Positions 17,066 through 26,712 of a stretch of 64,000 nt of DNA are shown piece after piece. Source of the DNA: JAWHTC01 sp032586155 (GTDB taxonomy: Bacteria; Pseudomonadota; Alphaproteobacteria; Rhodobacterales; Rhodobacteraceae); the NCBI RefSeq assembly GCF_032586155.1, contig NZ_JAWHTC010000001.1:1054001-1118000 (forward strand), written 5' to 3'. A program made the translations under genes and the position numbers. The notes beneath the pieces are model-generated. The model did no database searches. It saw nothing but the letters and a program-made list of their open reading frames with translations, and was not told the DNA's origin. Within the stretch, counting starts at the first letter, position 1; every line of letters begins with the position of its first letter.

Positions 17066-19738
17066 ATGGCCAGCCTGAACGACATCCGGTCGACCTTTCT
17101 AAACTTCTTCGCCAAGAACGATCACGAGATCGTGGCATCGAGCCCGCTAGTGCCGCGCAATGACCCGACGCTGATGTTCGTCAACTCGGGTATGGTACAG
17201 TTCAAGAACCTGTTCACCGGGGTCGAAACCCGCGACTACAAGCGCGCCACTACGGCGCAGAAATGTGTCCGCGCGGGCGGCAAGCACAACGATCTGGACA
17301 ATGTCGGCTACACCGCGCGCCACCACACGTTTTTCGAGATGCTGGGGAATTTCAGCTTTGGCGACTACTTCAAGGACGAGGCGATCCCCTTTGCCTGGGA
17401 GCTGATCACCCGCGAATACGGCATCCCGAAGGACAAGCTCTATACCACCGTCTATCACACCGATGACGAGGCGTTCGAGATCTGGAAGAAGGTTGGCGTC
17501 CCGGAAGACCGGATCATCCGCATCGCTACGTCGGACAATTTCTGGCAGATGGGGCCGACCGGGCCGTGCGGACCCTGCACCGAGATTTTCTATGATCACG
17601 GCGATCACATCTGGGGTGGCCCTCCGGGCAGCCCGGAAGAGGATGGCGACCGGTTCATCGAGATCTGGAATATCGTTTTCATGCAGAATGAGCAGTTCGA
17701 AGATGGCTCGATGAAGGCGCTGGACATGCAGTCGATCGACACCGGCATGGGGCTGGAACGGATCGGGGCGCTGTTGCAGGGCAGCCATGACAACTACGAC
17801 ACCGATCTGTTCAAATCGCTGATCGAGGCCAGCGCCGATGCGACCGGCGTTGATCCTTATGGCGACAAGAACGTTCACCACCGAGTGATTGCGGATCACT
17901 TGCGCTCGACGTCGTTCCTGATTGCTGACGGGGTGATGCCGTCAAATGACGGGCGCGGTTACACCCTGCGCCGGATTATGCGGCGGGCGATGCGGCATGC
18001 GCATCTTCTGGGCGCCAAGGACCCGGTGATGCATCGGCTGGTTCCGGCGCTGGTGCAACAGATGGGAGCTGCTTACCCGGAACTGGGGCAGGCCAAGGCG
18101 CTGATCGAAGAGACATTGGAATTGGAAGAAACCCGGTTCCGCAAGACCTTGGATCGCGGGCTGAAGCTTTTGGATGATGAAGTGTCCGACCTGGGCGAGG
18201 GCACGGCGCTGTCCGGTGAAGCAGCGTTCAAGCTTTACGATACCTATGGTTTCCCGCTCGACCTGACCCAAGACGCGCTGCGCGAGATGGGGCGCGAGGT
18301 CGATGTCGACGGCTTCAAGGTCGCAATGGAAGAGCAGAAGCAGAAAGCCCGTGCCGCCTGGTCGGGGACTGGTGATGCCACCGAAAGTGCGGTGTGGTTT
18401 GACGTGGTGGACGCTGCGGGCGCAACCGATTTTCTCGGCTATGACACTGAAAAGGCCGAGGGCCAGATCGTGGCGCTGATCGTCGACGGGACCGAAGTTG
18501 AGCAGATCGCCGAAGGGCAATGCGGCTGGGCTGTGGTCAATCAGACGCCGTTTTATGGTGAATCCGGCGGTCAGGTCGGTGATACCGGCGTGATCCGACG
18601 GTTGGACAATCGCGATGATTGCGCGGTGGTGACGGACACGAAGAAATTTGCTGACGGGCGGCTCTATGCCCATGCCGTTGAGGTAAAACGCGGAACCTTG
18701 CTCAAAGGCGATCCGGTGGAGCTTGAGGTTGATCACGCGCTGCGCAGCGCGATCCGGGCCAACCACTCGGCCACGCACCTTCTGCACGAGGCGTTGCGGG
18801 TGCATCTGGGGGATCACGTGGCACAGCGTGGGTCCTTGAATGATGCTGAGCGCTTGCGCTTTGACTTCAGCCACGCCAAGGGGCTGAGCGGGGATGAACT
18901 GCGCGCGGTTGGGGAAGAAGTGAACGGCTTCATCCGTCAGAACTCGACGGTCAGCACAAGGATCATGACGCCGGATGATGCGCGCGAGATCGGGGCACAG
19001 GCGCTGTTTGGCGAGAAATACGGTGACGAGGTGCGCGTGGTGTCGATGGGCACCGCGCCAACCGGCAAAGGCTCGGGTGGCGAGACCTATTCGATCGAGC
19101 TGTGCGGCGGCACCCATGTGAAACAAACCGGTGATATCGGGCTCTGCGTGATCCTTGGGGATAGCGCATCGAGTGCCGGTGTGCGCCGGATCGAGGCCCT
19201 GACCGGGGCGGCGGCATTTGAATACCTGGAACAGCAGGCAGCCTTGGTGGCCAATCTGGCGGGGGCGGTCAAGGCACAACCGGGTGAGTTGCCCGAGCGG
19301 GTCAAGGCGCTGATGGATGAGCGCAAGGCGTTGCAGAACGAGGTGGCTCAGCTGCGCCGCGAACTGGCCATGGCTGGTGGCGCGGGGCAGGGCGGTGGTG
19401 CCGAAGCGGAAGAGGTCAACGGCGTCAAGCTGATGGCGCAAGTTCTGAAGGGTGTGTCAGGAAAGGATCTTCCGGCGCTGATCGACGAGCATAAGCTGAG
19501 GATTGAAAGTGGTGCCGTTTTGCTGATCGCGGAAGATGGCGGCAAGGTGGCCGTGGCCGCGGGCGTGACTAATGACTTGACCGAGACGCTCTCGGCAGTT
19601 GACCTTGTGCGGGCGGCTGTGGCGGAGCTGGGTGGCAAGGGTGGCGGTGGCCGTCCTGACATGGCGCGTGGCGGCGGCCAATCTGCCGACAATGCCGACG
19701 CGGCGATCAAGGCGGCCAAGGCCGCGATGGGAGGATAA
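17066..19738 (+). CDS. alaS: alanine--tRNA ligase
   Basis: The 890-residue enzyme charges tRNA-Ala. The class II catalytic core is at the N-terminus (residues 1-240, with RHHTFFEMLGNFSFGDYFK). The editing domain has the zinc ligands HSATHLLH starting at His567 and CGGTH with Cys680. A coiled-coil stretch (KALMDERKALQNEVAQLRRELA) leads to the DHHA1-type C-terminal domain. Length is typical. The stop is one base from the start of the DUF1330 gene, so the two are likely cotranscribed. Confidence 0.98.
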   Translation: MASLNDIRSTFLNFFAKNDHEIVASSPLVPRNDPTLMFVNSGMVQFKNLFTGVETRDYKRATTAQKCVRAGGKHNDLDNVGYTARHHTFFEMLGNFSFGDYFKDEAIPFAWELITREYGIPKDKLYTTVYHTDDEAFEIWKKVGVPEDRIIRIATSDNFWQMGPTGPCGPCTEIFYDHGDHIWGGPPGSPEEDGDRFIEIWNIVFMQNEQFEDGSMKALDMQSIDTGMGLERIGALLQGSHDNYDTDLFKSLIEASADATGVDPYGDKNVHHRVIADHLRSTSFLIADGVMPSNDGRGYTLRRIMRRAMRHAHLLGAKDPVMHRLVPALVQQMGAAYPELGQAKALIEETLELEETRFRKTLDRGLKLLDDEVSDLGEGTALSGEAAFKLYDTYGFPLDLTQDALREMGREVDVDGFKVAMEEQKQKARAAWSGTGDATESAVWFDVVDAAGATDFLGYDTEKAEGQIVALIVDGTEVEQIAEGQCGWAVVNQTPFYGESGGQVGDTGVIRRLDNRDDCAVVTDTKKFADGRLYAHAVEVKRGTLLKGDPVELEVDHALRSAIRANHSATHLLHEALRVHLGDHVAQRGSLNDAERLRFDFSHAKGLSGDELRAVGEEVNGFIRQNSTVSTRIMTPDDAREIGAQALFGEKYGDEVRVVSMGTAPTGKGSGGETYSIELCGGTHVKQTGDIGLCVILGDSASSAGVRRIEALTGAAAFEYLEQQAALVANLAGAVKAQPGELPERVKALMDERKALQNEVAQLRRELAMAGGAGQGGGAEAEEVNGVKLMAQVLKGVSGKDLPALIDEHKLRIESGAVLLIAEDGGKVAVAAGVTNDLTETLSAVDLVRAAVAELGGKGGGGRPDMARGGGQSADNADAAIKAAKAAMGG

Positions 19739-19739
19739 G

Positions 19740-20027
19740 ATGGGTGCACTTTGGATTGCGCATGTGACCGTGACCGATGCCGAAGCCTATGGCAAATATG
19801 CCGAGCTTGCGGGCCCGGCGATTGCCAAGCACGGCGGACATTTCATTGCCCGGGCCGGGCGGTTCGTTCAGCTTGAGGGAAAGGAGCGTCCGCGCAACGT
19901 GGTCGCCAAGTTCCCGTCCGTCGAGGCGGCGGTGGAGTGTTACAACTCGCCGGAATACCAGGAAGCGCTGAGTCATGCGCGCGGAGCAAGCGAGCGTGAA
20001 CTGATGGTGGTTGAAACCAGCGAATAG
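19740..20027 (+). CDS. DUF1330 family protein
   Basis: The 95-residue protein fits the DUF1330 ferredoxin-like dimeric fold: MGALWIAHVTVTDAEAYGKYAE, a central GGHFIARAGRFVQLEG and VVAKFPSVEAAVECYNSPEYQEA. The family has no settled function. The ATG at 19740 follows the alaS stop after one base. A strong terminator ends the transcript 40 bases downstream. Confidence 0.85.
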   Translation: MGALWIAHVTVTDAEAYGKYAELAGPAIAKHGGHFIARAGRFVQLEGKERPRNVVAKFPSVEAAVECYNSPEYQEALSHARGASERELMVVETSE

Positions 20028-20039
20028 ACCTGGTTTCGC

Positions 20040-20058
20040 AGGGCGAATCCAGCCCTAC
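20040..20058 (-). repeat. GTAG-headed REP-like hairpin
   Basis: Read on the reverse strand, GTAG is followed by a hairpin with stem AGGGC/GCCCT and a seven-base loop. It lies between the DUF1330 stop and the terminator. It shares orientation and the GTAG foot with the elements at 52640 and 53499. REP elements mobilised by RAYT (TnpA-REP) transposases carry such a foot; no RAYT gene is in the window. Confidence 0.6.
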
Positions 20059-20066
20059 GCAGAAAG

Positions 20067-20095
20067 AAGGCCGGGGATTAACCCGGCCTTTTGTT
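20067..20095. terminator. bidirectional rho-independent terminator between alaS-DUF1330 and typA
   Basis: A nine-pair stem AAGGCCGGG/CCCGGCCTT (20067-20075 with 20082-20090) encloses a six-base loop and is followed by TTTTGTTGTTT on the plus strand. It separates two convergent genes and can serve both. Confidence 0.9.
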
Positions 20096-20100
20096 GTTTA

Positions 20101-21918
20101 TCAGTAAGTCTTGGCCGCGCGTTTGCGCTCGTGTGGGTCAAGGTAACGTTTGCGCAGGCGGATCGCGTTGGGGGTGACCTCGACCAGCTCGTCGTCGTTG
20201 ATATAGGCGATAGCCTCTTCCAAGGACAGCGTGATCGGCGTGGTCAGGCGAACCGCCTCGTCTGTGCCCGAGGCCCGCACGTTGGTCAGTTTCTTGCCCT
20301 TGAGCGGGTTCACCTCGAGGTCGTTTTCACGGCTGTGTTCGCCGATAATCATGCCGGTATAGATTTTCTCCTGCGGCGAGATGAACATCTTGCCGCGATC
20401 TTCGAGGTTCCACAGGGCATAGGCCACGGCCTCGCCGTTTTCCATCGAGATCAGAACGCCGGCACGGCGGCCAGGAATGGTGCCCTTGTGCGGGGCCCAG
20501 CCGTGGAACACGCGGTTCAGAACGCCGGTGCCGCGGGTGTCGGTCAGAAACTCGCCGTGATAGCCGATCAACCCACGTGACGGTACCTGGGCGATGATGC
20601 GGGTCTTGCCGGCACCGGCGGGGCGCATCTCGGTCAGCTCACCCTTGCGGGTGCCGGTGATCTTCTCGATCACCGCGCCGGAATACTCGTCATCGACGTC
20701 GATGGTGACTTCCTCGATCGGCTCCATGCGCTGGCCATCCTCTTCGCGCATCAGCACCTGCGGGCGCGAGATGGAAAGCTCGAAGCCTTCGCGGCGCATG
20801 TTCTCGATCAGAACACCCATCTGCAGTTCGCCCCGGCCTGCAACCTCAAAGGCTTCGCCGCCGGGCGTGTCGGTAATTTTGATGGCGACGTTGGATTCCG
20901 CCTCTTTCATCAGCCGATCGCGGATGACGCGGGACTGCACCTTCTTGCCGTCGCGACCCGCAAGCGGCGAGTCGTTGATGCCGAAGGTCACAGTGATGGT
21001 GGGTGGATCGATCGGTTGGGCGTCCAGCGGGGTTTCTACGGCCAGGGCACAGATCGTGTCGGCCACGGTGGCCTTGGACATTCCGGCAATCGAGACAATG
21101 TCACCTGCCTGAGCCTCGTCGATGTCCTGTTGTGACAACCCGCGGAAAGCCTGAATTTTGGTGACCCGGAATTGCTCGATTTTCTGACCGACGCGAGACA
21201 GGGCTTGCACCGTGGCGCCGACTTTGAGCTTACCGGTTTCGACCCGGCCAGTCAGGATGCGGCCCATGAACGGGTCGGCTCCCAATGTGGTAGCCAACAT
21301 CGAGAAATCTTCGCCCTGATGGGCGATCTGGCGCGGCGCGGGCACGTGATTGACGATCAGGTCAAACAGCGCATGCAGATCCTTGCGCGGGCCGTCGAGT
21401 TCGAAGTCGGCCCAGCCGGAACGCCCAGAGGCATACATATGCGGGAAGTCGAGCTGGTCGTCATCGGCGCCCAGATTGGCGAAAAGATCGAAACACTCGT
21501 CCAGCGCGCGGTCGGGCTCTGCATCGGGTTTGTCGACCTTGTTCAGTACCACAATCGGGCGCAGGCCAAGCGCCAGAGCCTTGGAGGTGACGAACTTGGT
21601 CTGCGGCATCGGACCTTCGGCAGCATCGACAAGCAGGACAACGCCATCAACCATGCTGAGAATCCGCTCCACCTCGCCGCCGAAATCGGCGTGGCCTGGG
21701 GTGTCGACGATGTTGATGCGCGTGGTTTTCCATTCAACGGATGTAGGCTTGGCGAAGATGGTGATACCGCGTTCGCGTTCCAAATCGTTGGAATCCATCG
21801 CCCGTTCGGCAACAGCCTGGTTTTCCCGGAAAGCGCCGGATTGTTTGAGCAGTTCGTCCACAAGCGTGGTCTTGCCGTGGTCAACGTGCGCGATGATCGC
21901 GATATTGCGAAGGTCCAT
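20101..21918 (-). CDS. typA: ribosome-associated GTPase TypA/BipA
   Basis: The 605-residue translational GTPase starts MDLRNIAIIAHVDHGKTT, with the P-loop HVDHGKTT. The switch region ERERGITI, the DTPGHADFGGEV motif and NKVDKPDA follow. Domains II, III and V and the TypA-specific C-terminal domain (with GRGELQMGVLIENMRREGFE) complete it. It acts on the 70S ribosome and in 50S assembly, mainly under stress or cold. The longer frame (to 22011) is rejected because the family start lies at 21918. It is divergent from argS. Confidence 0.97.
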   Translation of the reverse strand: MDLRNIAIIAHVDHGKTTLVDELLKQSGAFRENQAVAERAMDSNDLERERGITIFAKPTSVEWKTTRINIVDTPGHADFGGEVERILSMVDGVVLLVDAAEGPMPQTKFVTSKALALGLRPIVVLNKVDKPDAEPDRALDECFDLFANLGADDDQLDFPHMYASGRSGWADFELDGPRKDLHALFDLIVNHVPAPRQIAHQGEDFSMLATTLGADPFMGRILTGRVETGKLKVGATVQALSRVGQKIEQFRVTKIQAFRGLSQQDIDEAQAGDIVSIAGMSKATVADTICALAVETPLDAQPIDPPTITVTFGINDSPLAGRDGKKVQSRVIRDRLMKEAESNVAIKITDTPGGEAFEVAGRGELQMGVLIENMRREGFELSISRPQVLMREEDGQRMEPIEEVTIDVDDEYSGAVIEKITGTRKGELTEMRPAGAGKTRIIAQVPSRGLIGYHGEFLTDTRGTGVLNRVFHGWAPHKGTIPGRRAGVLISMENGEAVAYALWNLEDRGKMFISPQEKIYTGMIIGEHSRENDLEVNPLKGKKLTNVRASGTDEAVRLTTPITLSLEEAIAYINDDELVEVTPNAIRLRKRYLDPHERKRAAKTY

Positions 21919-22053
21919 GATGATGCGTTCCCTTGAGTTGGCGCTGCGCCTAACCTGCCTGAGACCAAAAGGCCAGAGCCAAAGCGCGGCCCCGGGTTGC
22001 GGTGGGGGCAAGGTGTGATAAATGCAGGCGTCAGATCAGTCAGGATAGGCCAA

Positions 22054-23799
22054 ATGAACCTTTTTTCCGATATTCGCACGCTTGTGATCCAAAGTCTTGA
22101 GGCCATGCTGGACGAGGGCACGCTGCCGCGCGATCTGGATTTCGCCAATGTTGCGGTCGAGCCGCCGCGCGATGCGGGTCATGGCGACATGGCGACCAAT
22201 GCGGCGATGGTTCTGGCCAAGCCTGCCAAGATGAAGCCGCGAGACATTGCCGAGGCGCTGGCAGGGAAGCTGGCTGCGGATGACCGGATTGTCAGTGCCG
22301 AGGTGGCCGGGCCGGGGTTCTTGAACCTGCGGTTGGATACGGGCGTTTGGCAGGGAGTGGTAAAGGCGGCGCTGTCCGAGGGGGCGGAATTTGGTCGCTC
22401 GGCCATGGGGCGAGGTCAGCGGGTGAACGTGGAATATGTCAGTGCCAACCCGACTGGCCCACTGCATGTGGGCCATACGCGTGGCGCTGTGTTTGGCGAT
22501 GCGTTGGCGTCGCTGCTGGATTTCGTCGGCTATAAGGTGACCCGCGAGTATTATATCAACGATGGCGGCGCTCAGGTTGATGTGCTGGCGCGGTCGTCTT
22601 TTGAACGTTATCGCGAGGCCTGTGGGCTGGAGCCAGAAATCGCAGAGGGGCTGTACCCCGGTGATTATCTTGTGCCGGTGGGTGAGGCGTTGAAGGCGAA
22701 ATATGGTGAGAGCCTGCTTGATCAGCCCGAGGACAAGTGGCTGGAAGAGGTGCGCGAGTTCGCCACTGAAAAAATGATGGACCTGATCCGCGAGGATTTG
22801 GGTCAGCTTGGCGTGAAGATGGACGTGTTCTTTTCGGAAAAATCGCTTTACGGCACAGGCCGGATCGAGGCGGCGCTTGAGGCGTTGCAGGATAGGGGCC
22901 TGATCTATGAAGGTGTTCTGGAGCCGCCCAAAGGCAAGAAGCCCGAGGATTGGGAACCGCGCGAACAGACCCTGTTCAAATCGACCGAGCACGGCGATGA
23001 CGTGGACCGGCCAGTAAAGAAATCCGACGGTAGCTGGACCTACTTTGCGCCGGACATCGCGTACCACTTTGATAAGGTTTCCAGAGGCTTCGACGCGCTT
23101 ATTGATGTTTTCGGCGCCGACCATGGTGGCTATGTCAAGCGGATGAAAGCGGCTGTTTCCGCGCTTAGCGATGGCAAAGTGCCGCTTGATATCAAGCTCA
23201 CCCAGCTGGTGAAGCTGTGGAAGAATGGCGAGCCGTTCAAGATGTCGAAACGCGCCGGCACCTTTATCACCCTGCGCGACGTGGTCGACCGGGTCGGTCC
23301 GGACGTGACCCGGTTTCACATGCTGACCCGCAAGAACGATGCGCCGCTGGACTTTGATTTCGACAAGGTTATGGAACAATCCAAGGATAACCCGGTCTTT
23401 TATGTGCAATATGCCCATGCGCGGGTCTGTTCGGTGTTGCGCAAGGCTGCGGATGCGGGGATCACTGCTGATGATGCCACGCTTATGGCTGCCGATTTGG
23501 GCAAACTGGATCACGATGCTGAGCAAGCGGTTGCCAAGAAGGTTGCCGAGTGGCCGCGTCTGGTGGAAACCGCGGGACGTACCAACGAGCCACATCGAGT
23601 GGCGTTTTATCTCTATGAACTGGCCAGCGAATTCCACTCGCTGTGGAACCGGGGCAATGACGAGGCCTCCTTGCGATTCCTGCAGGAGGGCGATGCGGCC
23701 ACAAGCCAGGCGAAAATCGCTCTGGCGCGTTCCGTGGCCGTTGTTATTTCTGCAGGGCTTGGTATTCTAGGCGTGTCTCCAGCGGAAGAAATGCGGTAA
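22054..23799 (+). CDS. argS: arginine--tRNA ligase
   Basis: The 581-residue class I synthetase has an N-terminal Add1 domain, the HIGH-type motif HVGHTRGA, a KMSK motif as FKMSKRAGTF, and a C-terminal DALR anticodon-binding domain (YVQYAHARVCSVLR onward). The ATG at 22054 has AGGATAGG upstream and gives the family N-terminus MNLFSDIR. It heads a same-strand run of argS, SPOR protein, nagZ, scpA and scpB. Confidence 0.97.
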   Translation: MNLFSDIRTLVIQSLEAMLDEGTLPRDLDFANVAVEPPRDAGHGDMATNAAMVLAKPAKMKPRDIAEALAGKLAADDRIVSAEVAGPGFLNLRLDTGVWQGVVKAALSEGAEFGRSAMGRGQRVNVEYVSANPTGPLHVGHTRGAVFGDALASLLDFVGYKVTREYYINDGGAQVDVLARSSFERYREACGLEPEIAEGLYPGDYLVPVGEALKAKYGESLLDQPEDKWLEEVREFATEKMMDLIREDLGQLGVKMDVFFSEKSLYGTGRIEAALEALQDRGLIYEGVLEPPKGKKPEDWEPREQTLFKSTEHGDDVDRPVKKSDGSWTYFAPDIAYHFDKVSRGFDALIDVFGADHGGYVKRMKAAVSALSDGKVPLDIKLTQLVKLWKNGEPFKMSKRAGTFITLRDVVDRVGPDVTRFHMLTRKNDAPLDFDFDKVMEQSKDNPVFYVQYAHARVCSVLRKAADAGITADDATLMAADLGKLDHDAEQAVAKKVAEWPRLVETAGRTNEPHRVAFYLYELASEFHSLWNRGNDEASLRFLQEGDAATSQAKIALARSVAVVISAGLGILGVSPAEEMR

Positions 23800-23874
23800 A
23801 AAGCCGCCAACGCTGGGGATTGGCAGTAACGATCCCCGGCGACCATGCATCACCGGGGCGTAAGCGAGGCGAAC

Positions 23875-24909
23875 ATGGCGGATTTTCCTTACGGCGGCCC
23901 CACGGGGGCGGTCGAACCCGATCAGGCACCGATTCAGAGCTCTAGGGCGCAGGGCTCCGATACGCTTCAAACCCTTGGAACCGTTACCAACTGGGCGGGC
24001 GCAGCGGTATCGCTGGCGCTGATCGTTGGGATTGGCGTCTGGGGCTATAAGATGTTGTCGCGCGACGTGTCGGGCGTGCCAATCGTGCGCGTGGCCAGCG
24101 GTGATCCTATGCGCGTGCAACCAGTGGATCCCGGCGGCAGCCCGGCGATGCACCAAGGGTTGGCCGTAAACCAGGTGGCGGCAGAAGGCGCGGCCGAGCG
24201 CCCAGCGGATCGATTGGTTCTGGCCCCGGCACCGGTCTCGCTGGATGATGAAGACATGGCCGGTGCGGCAGCGCAGGTTGCTTCTGCTCCGGTGACAGAT
24301 GATGAACCTGCCCCGGCAGCGGTTCCGGCCGTCGTGGCGGAGACGCCGCAAATGGCATCGATCCGGGCGTTGGCGGACCAATTGACCGGCGGCACCGCGC
24401 CGTTGGACGAGGTGGCCCCGGCACCTGATGCGACACCTGAAACCATTCAGTCAGTGGCTGCTGTTGCCCCGGTTGTTACCACACCGAAGAAACCTGATAC
24501 GCCCACGGCCAAGCCCGATGTCAAACCAACCAAGGCTGTGGTTAAGGGGGGGATCAAGAAATCCCTGCGCCCGACTGTACGCCCGGACGGGTTGAAAAAG
24601 GCGGCTGCAGTGGTGCCTGCTGCAAGCGCGCTTGAGATTGACCCTTCGGACATTCCGGCAGGCACCAAGCTGGCGCAGTTAGGCGCGTTCGACAGTGCAG
24701 AGACTGCACGCAAGGAGTGGAACAAGCTGAGCAACCGGTTTGGCGACTACCTTGAAGGAAAGCAACGGGTTATCCAAAAGGCCAAGAGCGGCGGCCGGGT
24801 GTTTTACCGACTGCGCGCCATGGGCTTTGCTGATCTGAGCGATGCGCGGCGCTTCTGCTCGGCACTGGTGGCCGAGCGCGCTGATTGCATCCCGGTGACC
24901 ACCAAGTGA
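23875..24909 (+). CDS. SPOR-domain membrane protein
   Basis: The 344-residue protein has a short cytoplasmic N-terminus, one membrane helix (about residues 39-59), a long periplasmic Ala/Pro/Val-rich linker and a C-terminal SPOR domain (about 260-340, AQLGAFDSAETARKEWNKL and FYRLRAMGFADLSDARRFC). SPOR domains bind denuded septal peptidoglycan, so the protein is probably located at the division site. The gene overlaps nagZ by four bases (GTGA), which supports a joint role in wall turnover. Confidence 0.85.
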   Translation: MADFPYGGPTGAVEPDQAPIQSSRAQGSDTLQTLGTVTNWAGAAVSLALIVGIGVWGYKMLSRDVSGVPIVRVASGDPMRVQPVDPGGSPAMHQGLAVNQVAAEGAAERPADRLVLAPAPVSLDDEDMAGAAAQVASAPVTDDEPAPAAVPAVVAETPQMASIRALADQLTGGTAPLDEVAPAPDATPETIQSVAAVAPVVTTPKKPDTPTAKPDVKPTKAVVKGGIKKSLRPTVRPDGLKKAAAVVPAASALEIDPSDIPAGTKLAQLGAFDSAETARKEWNKLSNRFGDYLEGKQRVIQKAKSGGRVFYRLRAMGFADLSDARRFCSALVAERADCIPVTTK

Positions 24910-25913
24910 GCAATTTCGGCGCCACGATACTGGATGCCGACGGGCTGACCCTGACGGGCGAAGAGAGGGCGTTTTTCCGCGAGGCTGATCCGTTCGGCTT
25001 CATCCTGTTTGCCCGCAATGTCGAAAGCGCCGATCAACTGCGTCGCCTGACCGGTGAGATGCGCGAGGCGGTGGGACGCGAAGCGCCGATCACCATCGAC
25101 CAGGAAGGCGGACGGGTGCAGCGGATGCGCAGACCCCGATGGCGCGAATGGTTGCCGCCGCTGGAGCATGTTGAAGCCGCCGGTGAACGGGCGGAGCGGG
25201 CAATGTATTTGCGCTATCGCATCATAGCGGATGAACTGCGCCAATGCGGCATCGACAGTAATTGTGCGCCTTTGGTGGATGTGGCGCAGCGTGAGACTCA
25301 TCCGTTTCTGTTCAACCGCTGTTACGGTGACGAAGCCAAGGCCGTGGCCCGGATCGGGCGCGCGGTGGCCCAGGCGCACCTAGATGGTGGGGTGCTGCCG
25401 GTGGTGAAGCATATCCCTGGCCATGGGCGCGCCGTGACCGACAGCCATTATCATTTGCCGCATGTTTCGTGCGCAAAGAATGACTTGGAAGAGATTGATT
25501 TCTTTCCGTTTTATGCATTGAATGACTTTCCGATGGGGATGACGGCCCACGTGGTCTATGAAGCGGTAGATGCTGCGCCAGCGACCCTGTCGCCAGTGAT
25601 GATGCAAGTGATCCGAGAGGAGATCGGTTTTGATGGGCTGATCATGACCGATGATATTTCGATGAAGGCCTTGCGGGGCAATTTGGGGCAGTTGAGCCAA
25701 GACGCGCTGAAAGCGGGGTGCGATGTGATCCTGCATTGCAATGGCGCGCTGGACGAGCGTCGACAGGTGGCCGAGGCCGCAAGCCATATGAGCGATCAGG
25801 CGCAGGCCCGCGCCGAACGGGCGCTTGAGGCCCGTAAAACCCCAGATGAAGTTGACATTGCCGCGCTGGAAGCCGAACTTGAGGCGCTTTCGGGTGGCGC
25901 TACGGCAAGTTGA
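24906..25913 (+). CDS. nagZ: beta-N-acetylhexosaminidase (GH3)
   Basis: The 335-residue cytoplasmic enzyme removes N-acetylglucosamine from anhydro-muropeptides in wall recycling. Family motifs present are FGFILFARNV, ITIDQEGGRVQRMR, VVKHIPGHGRA with the catalytic His loop, and LIMTDDISMKAL with the nucleophile Asp. The GTG at 24906 overlaps the TGA of the SPOR gene and gives the expected N-terminus; the longer frame starting inside that gene is not needed. Confidence 0.93.
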   Translation: MSNFGATILDADGLTLTGEERAFFREADPFGFILFARNVESADQLRRLTGEMREAVGREAPITIDQEGGRVQRMRRPRWREWLPPLEHVEAAGERAERAMYLRYRIIADELRQCGIDSNCAPLVDVAQRETHPFLFNRCYGDEAKAVARIGRAVAQAHLDGGVLPVVKHIPGHGRAVTDSHYHLPHVSCAKNDLEEIDFFPFYALNDFPMGMTAHVVYEAVDAAPATLSPVMMQVIREEIGFDGLIMTDDISMKALRGNLGQLSQDALKAGCDVILHCNGALDERRQVAEAASHMSDQAQARAERALEARKTPDEVDIAALEAELEALSGGATAS

Positions 25914-25919
25914 CAGGGC

Positions 25920-26708
25920 ATGGCTGAGAACACAGACGAGTTTCAGGAAGACCAAGTGTCGGTGGCCGAACGGCTGGCCGCCGAGGCGCTGATCGTCGAT
26001 GTTGACGGGTTCGAGGGGCCATTGGATGTCTTGTTGACCCTGTCGCGGACCCAAAAGGTCGATCTGCGCAAGATTTCAGTGCTGGAACTGGCGCGGCAGT
26101 ACCTGACCTTTGTCGAAAAGGCCAAAGCACTGCGCATCGAGTTGGCGGCTGATTACCTGGTGATGGCGGCGTGGCTGGCATTCCTTAAATCGCGCTTGCT
26201 GTTGCCCCCCGATCCGGCGGAAGAGGGCCCTTCAGGCGAAGAATTGGCGGCCCATCTGGCGTTCCAACTGGAGAGATTACAGGCGATGCGTGATGCGGCC
26301 GCGCGGCTGATGGCACGCGACCGGCTGGGGCGCGATTTCTTTGCCCGCGGCATCCCCGAAGACGTGATGCGCACCAAGAAAGTGATCTACACCGCCAACC
26401 TGCTGGACCTGATGCAGGGTTATGCGCGCATCCGTACCCGTGAGGAGTTCCGCCCATTTACCATGGATCGCGACGCGGTCTTTACCATGGAACAGGCGCT
26501 GGAACGGATGCGGGGGCTGATCGGATTTGCCGGCAACTGGACCGACCTGTCGAGCTATATGCCCGAAGGCTGGGAAAGTGATCCGGCCAAGCGGCGTTCG
26601 GCCACCGCCTCGACCTTTGCGGCCTCGCTGGAGCTGGCCAAAGAGGGTAAGGTCGAGATTCGCCAAGCCGAGACATTTGCTCCGATCCAGCTTCGGAAAA
26701 AGGATTAG
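25920..26708 (+). CDS. scpA: segregation and condensation protein A
   Basis: The 262-residue kleisin ScpA bridges Smc heads and binds ScpB to form the bacterial condensin. FEGPLDVLLTLSRTQKVDLRKIS at the N-terminus, a helical middle region, and a winged-helix C-terminus are typical. It follows nagZ by six bases and precedes scpB by four, so the genes form one operon. Confidence 0.93.
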   Translation: MAENTDEFQEDQVSVAERLAAEALIVDVDGFEGPLDVLLTLSRTQKVDLRKISVLELARQYLTFVEKAKALRIELAADYLVMAAWLAFLKSRLLLPPDPAEEGPSGEELAAHLAFQLERLQAMRDAAARLMARDRLGRDFFARGIPEDVMRTKKVIYTANLLDLMQGYARIRTREEFRPFTMDRDAVFTMEQALERMRGLIGFAGNWTDLSSYMPEGWESDPAKRRSATASTFAASLELAKEGKVEIRQAETFAPIQLRKKD

Positions 26709-26712
26709 GATC

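Noticed and set aside
17942..19441. Minus-strand open frame of 499 codons inside alaS
   Set aside because: It is fully antisense to alaS, rich in His/Arg/Gln as mirror frames are, and has no ribosome site or family.
22036..23637. Minus-strand open frame of 533 codons inside argS
   Set aside because: Antisense shadow of argS with no domain.
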